Source of the DNA: Kiritimatiellia bacterium
GTDB lineage: Bacteria; Verrucomicrobiota; Kiritimatiellia; RFP12; UBA1067
DNA length: 15,072 nt
Reading direction: 5' to 3'
Assembly: GCA_017521065.1 (NCBI GenBank)
Contig: JAFXEA010000612.1
Coordinates: 1 to 15,072 of the forward strand
Of this stretch, positions 11,238 to 15,072 are shown piece after piece (within the stretch, counting starts at the first letter, position 1; each line of letters begins with the position of its first letter). The notes below the pieces were generated by a model that saw only the letters and a program-made list of their open reading frames with translations, was not told the DNA's origin and made no database searches. A program made the position numbers and the translations under genes.

Positions 11238-13448
11238 TTACTTCGATTCGCGACGGTATACGGCAATTTCCCCTACGTCTATAGCCTTCTTGATACGTAT
11301 TCCCCCACGAGGGACTTTATGCAGCTTTCCAGTGCCAAGGTCTCGCCACTTGCCTTCAGGCAAATAGACATCACGCTCCTTGGCGCAGGAAAGAGACGGT
11401 GCGACAAGAAAGTCATCGGCATAGAGAAACTCGTCGAAAACATCCCAGGTATTCTCATCATCCTGCCAATCCATCACCAATGGCCGCACTATCGGAACGC
11501 CAGTCTCTATTGCCTTGCGTGCGGCATTTTTGCGCATCGGACTAAGTGCGGAATGTCTCCGCACCGCCGACTTGTATACCGACACCGTACTCTCCGGAAA
11601 ATCGTATGGATTGCGCACAAAGCCGTGCGTCTGGAAACATGGCATGAAGGCCGTGAACGCGGCCCCCAAAGAAAACACCGAAGCCTCGTCAACTTCCGAC
11701 AACGTACGGCTTCTGCGCAGATACACAACCTCATCCCCTTTTCCGGCAACACGCCTGGAGAAATCAATCTTGCGAGAGGCTTTGTTCCATACGGCAACAG
11801 GTTCGTTTACCATATCCGGATATTGGTATCCCGCCATGTCATATGTCATAAACGGCACTCCCGAGATTCCCGAGTTGAGAACGGCAAGAATCTGGTCGTC
11901 AAGCTTTTCCAGACACCGGTGCTGATCTCCCGCCCACATGAAGGGATTGCGCTGCGCCCCCAAACCGCCGCCCCGAACAAGCGGCATGAACCCGCCCTTC
12001 CCTTTCAGCATTACAGACAAATCCCGGCACAGTTTGGACACAAAGAACACCGGGTACGCATGATGGACCGCAGTTCCGGAAAAAACAGAAGGGTCTTTCC
12101 ACCTGTAACGCACCCGCGTGTTCCCATACAGGTAACCATCATCGGGAAGCTCTTCGCAAAAATCAATCTTCGCCCCCGACACCCCGCAATCGACAAGCGC
12201 CTTCCATACCGTGGACACATACCACTTCCACGCCTCTGGATTCGTTATGTCCAACACGGCGTGCGCCCGATTCCCGGAAACATCGGGATTGTTGCCGCGC
12301 ATGGACACATCCGGTATCAGCGTGGTGTTTGCGGTCTTTATGTTTCCGGCACCGTCCGTGACATCAACATGGACTTCATACTCTTTTTTGAATCCTGGAG
12401 CATTGCGGGAAATCACCGCCCCGCACCGCATCCAAATCATGGTGCGAATGCCATCTCGCGCCAGAAGACCGCTTGCCGCTTTCAGGGATTCACCGTTTCC
12501 GCCCGAGAAGACATCTGTCGGCAACCCCTCCAGAATCATGGCTGTCGGCAACGCCCCGATGGAACGGTAGCGCTCGAGGATGTCTTTCACACCCCATCCA
12601 AGATATCTGCGCTTGCCTTTCAAACGGGATGTCGGTCCCTCCATCACGGTCAGATCCGGAGAATAGCGGCAGACGATCGGCCCGTAGTTCCAGTCCTCGG
12701 GAAGTCTAGGTTTTCCAGTGAGTCTCTGATAACGGGCCGGAACATCCCTTATGCGATCGGTCGCAATGACATAGGCATCCAACGTCTTTCTCTCGATCTC
12801 GAACAGCCACGCATCCTGACGCGCAACACCGAAATCGGCACACATCCGTTCTGCCGCATTCACAAACACACCGCCGCCGCGTGTTGTCATGAACAGAGGA
12901 ATCGGCATATAGGTCGAATTCGAATCGTTATAGCCGTCTGACGAATACAAAACACACTTCTGTCCACGCTTGTTGAGCCGGTCCAATCTCTGCCCCAACC
13001 CATACACAGCCTCTTTCGTCAGCAACCTGCCGCCCAAGACCGACCTGCCGTCGCCTGAAGCAATGTTATCGATCTCTACCGTCCTTTTCCCGTTGGCCGA
13101 AAAGAACGCGAGCGAAAACGGGCAAAAGCGCAAAACGGCGACCGAGCCGTCAGGCGATTTGAAAGAATGGACACTGCCGGTCTTCACATGGCGCAATTGC
13201 TGTGGCGCGCATTGCATCTCCTCTCCCATCCACGCAGCAAGGGATTGGGCGGCCCCACGTTCGGCAAATCCGCCATCCCTCGATGTCCTTAACCGCCACA
13301 AGGCATCGCCCTCAGACGTCAGTCTACATCGTATACCGTGTTGAAGAGTGAAATCGACATGGTCAGAAGACAGTGTCAAACTGCCACAATTTGCAATACA
13401 TTGCAATGCCAACAAAAACACTGAGACACTCAGTGCCATACGTATCAT
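11238..13448 (-). CDS. Secreted GH31 glycosidase, probable alpha-xylosidase
   Basis: The start is the ATG at 13448, with GGAGG 7 nt upstream; a GTG at 13469 overlapping the xylB stop is less likely. The 736-residue protein begins with a signal peptide (MIRMALSVSVFLLALQCIA). A beta-sandwich domain (~25-225) contains VYGLGQRLDRLNKRG and MPIPLFMTTRGGGVFVN. The barrel starts at LPEDWNYGPI. The nucleophile is Asp429 in AKIDFCEE, and the acid/base is Asp508 in MWAGDQ. GISGVPFMTYDMAGYQ follows, as in other GH31 enzymes. C-terminal beta domains include LYADDFLVAPSL and VYLPEGKWRDL. The family covers alpha-glucosidases and alpha-xylosidases. Its place 17 nt behind xylulokinase and a XylE-type transporter suggests it frees xylose from xyloglucan-type oligosaccharides; this is inference. 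It is secreted, so it acts outside the cytoplasm. Confidence 0.88.
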   Translation of the reverse strand: MIRMALSVSVFLLALQCIANCGSLTLSSDHVDFTLQHGIRCRLTSEGDALWRLRTSRDGGFAERGAAQSLAAWMGEEMQCAPQQLRHVKTGSVHSFKSPDGSVAVLRFCPFSLAFFSANGKRTVEIDNIASGDGRSVLGGRLLTKEAVYGLGQRLDRLNKRGQKCVLYSSDGYNDSNSTYMPIPLFMTTRGGGVFVNAAERMCADFGVARQDAWLFEIERKTLDAYVIATDRIRDVPARYQRLTGKPRLPEDWNYGPIVCRYSPDLTVMEGPTSRLKGKRRYLGWGVKDILERYRSIGALPTAMILEGLPTDVFSGGNGESLKAASGLLARDGIRTMIWMRCGAVISRNAPGFKKEYEVHVDVTDGAGNIKTANTTLIPDVSMRGNNPDVSGNRAHAVLDITNPEAWKWYVSTVWKALVDCGVSGAKIDFCEELPDDGYLYGNTRVRYRWKDPSVFSGTAVHHAYPVFFVSKLCRDLSVMLKGKGGFMPLVRGGGLGAQRNPFMWAGDQHRCLEKLDDQILAVLNSGISGVPFMTYDMAGYQYPDMVNEPVAVWNKASRKIDFSRRVAGKGDEVVYLRRSRTLSEVDEASVFSLGAAFTAFMPCFQTHGFVRNPYDFPESTVSVYKSAVRRHSALSPMRKNAARKAIETGVPIVRPLVMDWQDDENTWDVFDEFLYADDFLVAPSLSCAKERDVYLPEGKWRDLGTGKLHKVPRGGIRIKKAIDVGEIAVYRRESK

Positions 13449-13465
13449 ACAATCACCTCCAAAAA

Positions 13466-14848
13466 TCACACCGCAAGTGCAGCGAGACGCGCACCTCCGA
13501 TTGCGGCAGAGTCCGTAACGTCAAGCGTTTTCACATCCGCGCCAAAGATGTCGGCAATTACCGAAAGAATCCCTTTGGACCGCGCCGCTCCGCCCGTCAC
13601 ATAGATTGTGCCGAAATCTCCGATCCAGCGCGTATGTTCGCGCATGTTCGCAATCTGCCCCTCCACGATTGCTCGGATCTTTGTTTCGGGCGAAGCGGAA
13701 TCCCAGTCGAAATTAGCCTCTATTCCCGTGGAGTCATGACGGGGCGTAATCTCCACCTCAAAATACGGAAACGCCCGTTTTCCACCGTTCCCTGGCTGTG
13801 TCAAAGAAAACGCCGTCTCGTCGAAGAACCTCCAATCCACCCCACATTCGTTGCGGACGCGATCGCGGGCAAGCGAGCCGTTCTTGAAGCAGCAAAGTGA
13901 CATAAAGCCTCCGCAGGGATTGCCAAACACATGACCGTATCCGTCAGGATCCGTCTGAAAATCCGGCATGGCGGCAAAAAACGTGTCGCTCGTGCCGAGC
14001 GAAATCACGGCACAGCCGGGCTTTTCCGCACCACATCCCACAAGCGAGGCAGGATTGTCGCCGGTAAACGGCGCAACTGGGATTCCGGGACGGAGCCCGA
14101 ATGCCGCGAAGCGCCCCGAAAGCCTGAGCGGAGCATCGCCCGGACGGTGGATGGGAGGCAATTTCACCTCAAGACCCGGCGCCGAGAACCCGCATATCTC
14201 CGCATTCCATTCGAGCGAATGGAGATCAAGAAGATTCATGCCCGCGCCATCGCCGATGTCTATTGGACCGTCCTCTCCGGCGAGAAGCGACGTCAGAAAC
14301 GAACTGAGCAAATGGACGCGGACAGTTCCGGTATACGCATCCGGCTCCTCACGCGAAAACTTCATCATCTGCGCAGCGGCAAAGCGTTCGACGGCTGGCG
14401 ATCCGGTTCGCTCCCGGAGCGACGAGCCGAAACGACCGTCAAGGGCGGCAACCTCGTTCGCCGTCGAAGAATCCATCCAAATAGGAGACTCTCTACGCGA
14501 AAACCACGAAGCTTCTACCGCTCCACCCTTCAACCCGCATACCCCCGCTTCCGACAGGCAAACGGTCGCATGCTGCTGCGCACATCCTCCGACCGCCTCA
14601 ATCCTGTCCATGGGAAAACCCGTGTCGCGCAATCTGGCAAGCGCAAGTTCCAGCCCCCGCACCCACATCCGGGGATCTGCGCGGCGGATTCCTTGGTCCG
14701 GATTCGGCAGAAAGCCGTCCGGCGCGCCGAACTCCGGCAGATCGCGTCCGTAATTCACATTTGCGGATGCGACTAGACTGCCCGCAACCGTATCGTATGC
14801 GACAACCTTCGTGCCTTGTGTGGACGAATCTATGCCAAGCGTAACCAT
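13466..14848 (-). CDS. xylB: Xylulokinase (FGGY family)
   Basis: The 460-residue cytoplasmic enzyme phosphorylates D-xylulose for the pentose phosphate pathway. N-terminal GIDSSTQGTKVVAYD (5-19) is the FGGY phosphate-1 loop. GGCAQQHATV (87-96) and DIGDGAGMNLLDL (197-209) line the substrate site. FTGDNPASL (261-269) holds the catalytic base Asp264. VISLGTSDTF (281-290) and YVTGGAARSKGIL (416-428) bind ATP. The DGAGMNLL and GDNPASL wording is that of the animal XYLB-like branch rather than E. coli XylB. The ATG at 14848 has GGAG 8 nt upstream. It lies 49 nt after a XylE-type symporter and 17 nt before GH31, so the three form an operon. Other FGGY sugars remain possible, but xylulose fits motifs and context best. 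Confidence 0.88.
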   Translation of the reverse strand: MVTLGIDSSTQGTKVVAYDTVAGSLVASANVNYGRDLPEFGAPDGFLPNPDQGIRRADPRMWVRGLELALARLRDTGFPMDRIEAVGGCAQQHATVCLSEAGVCGLKGGAVEASWFSRRESPIWMDSSTANEVAALDGRFGSSLRERTGSPAVERFAAAQMMKFSREEPDAYTGTVRVHLLSSFLTSLLAGEDGPIDIGDGAGMNLLDLHSLEWNAEICGFSAPGLEVKLPPIHRPGDAPLRLSGRFAAFGLRPGIPVAPFTGDNPASLVGCGAEKPGCAVISLGTSDTFFAAMPDFQTDPDGYGHVFGNPCGGFMSLCCFKNGSLARDRVRNECGVDWRFFDETAFSLTQPGNGGKRAFPYFEVEITPRHDSTGIEANFDWDSASPETKIRAIVEGQIANMREHTRWIGDFGTIYVTGGAARSKGILSVIADIFGADVKTLDVTDSAAIGGARLAALAV

Positions 14849-14897
14849 AACCGCAACTCCCCGCGCCGCAATCCGACAGATGCGGCATTCAACAGCC

Positions 14898-15072
14898 CTA
14901 CAGCTTTATGTCCTCCAAACGGCGTCCCTTCGTCTCCGGGACAAGGAATACCGCCCAAAGCAGATGCAATACCATCATCACGCCGAAGAAACCGAATATG
15001 GCCCACGGAGGAACGGCTCCGACCGCCATCGGGAAGAGCAGTGACACAACGGCGGCGAAGAACCAGTGGGTG
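14898..15072 (-). CDS. Sugar:H+ symporter of the MFS sugar-porter family (XylE-like), C-terminal end
   Basis: The 58 C-terminal codons of a gene that begins beyond the right window edge end in a TAG at 14898-14900. The visible part has two hydrophobic helices (WFFAAVVSLLFPMAVG and WAIFGFFGVMMVLHLLWAVFLV) followed by PETKGRRLEDI. The PETKGRxLExI motif after helix 12 is diagnostic of the sugar-porter family (XylE, GalP, GLUT). It sits in the inner membrane and would import the sugar handled by the downstream xylulokinase, so xylose is the likely substrate. The substrate is inferred from context, since the binding helices are outside the window. Confidence 0.85.
   Translation of the reverse strand, partial: THWFFAAVVSLLFPMAVGAVPPWAIFGFFGVMMVLHLLWAVFLVPETKGRRLEDIKL

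Noticed and set aside
11319..12941. Plus-strand ORF of 540 codons
   Set aside because: It is the antisense shadow of GH31, with Arg/His/Pro-rich composition and no ribosome site.
13931..14776. Plus-strand ORFs of 281 and 261 codons
   Set aside because: They overlap xylB on the other strand in two different frames and show no motif.

Overview
The window looks like a chromosome segment of a carbohydrate-degrading, fermentative bacterium of the PVC group. A gut-type Kiritimatiellota, Lentisphaerota or Verrucomicrobiota lineage is my best guess. This rests on the gene mix (type III secretion genes, secreted GH2 and GH31 enzymes, an animal-type xylulokinase, a group B [FeFe] hydrogenase), many decayed gene fragments, and intergenic palindromic repeats. 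No rRNA or tRNA is present, so the taxonomy is inference. Most genes lie on the minus strand.

Left part (1-3231): the 5' end of a type III secretion secretin (sctC) sits directly downstream of a CesT-like secretion chaperone. Next come an apparently 5'-truncated DMT/EamA transporter remnant, a small Smr-domain protein, and threonyl-tRNA synthetase (thrS), which lacks the usual N-terminal TGS domain. thrS has a clear sigma70-type promoter and is divergent from the next gene.

Middle (3232-7420): a GntR-headed, LacI-type sugar-responsive repressor on the plus strand faces, tail to tail, a secreted GH2 beta-galactosidase-like enzyme. Between them is a 560-bp spacer full of short decayed repeats. 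The first ~33 codons of the GH2 gene look like the 3' end of a dead group II intron (3' strand of domain V, domain VI and 3' splice end). They are fused in frame to the normal signal peptide.

Centre (7475-10533): a group B [FeFe] hydrogenase gene on the plus strand is flanked within a few bases by two truncated genes on the other strand. One is a nucleoside hydrolase lacking its N-terminal part; the other is a short C-terminal fragment of a 2-keto-3-deoxygluconate kinase. Next is a RhuM-family protein fused to a phospholipase-D-like nuclease domain, in a more AT-rich stretch.

Right part (10534-15072): a ~700-bp spacer carries at least three copies of a palindromic repeat, a perfect 30-bp palindrome and a 32-bp operator-like inverted repeat. 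A compact minus-strand operon follows, in transcription order: sugar:H+ symporter of the XylE type (C-terminal end only), xylulokinase and a secreted GH31 glycosidase. Together they suggest release of xylose from xylosides, uptake of the sugar, and phosphorylation of xylulose. Xylose isomerase is not in the window.
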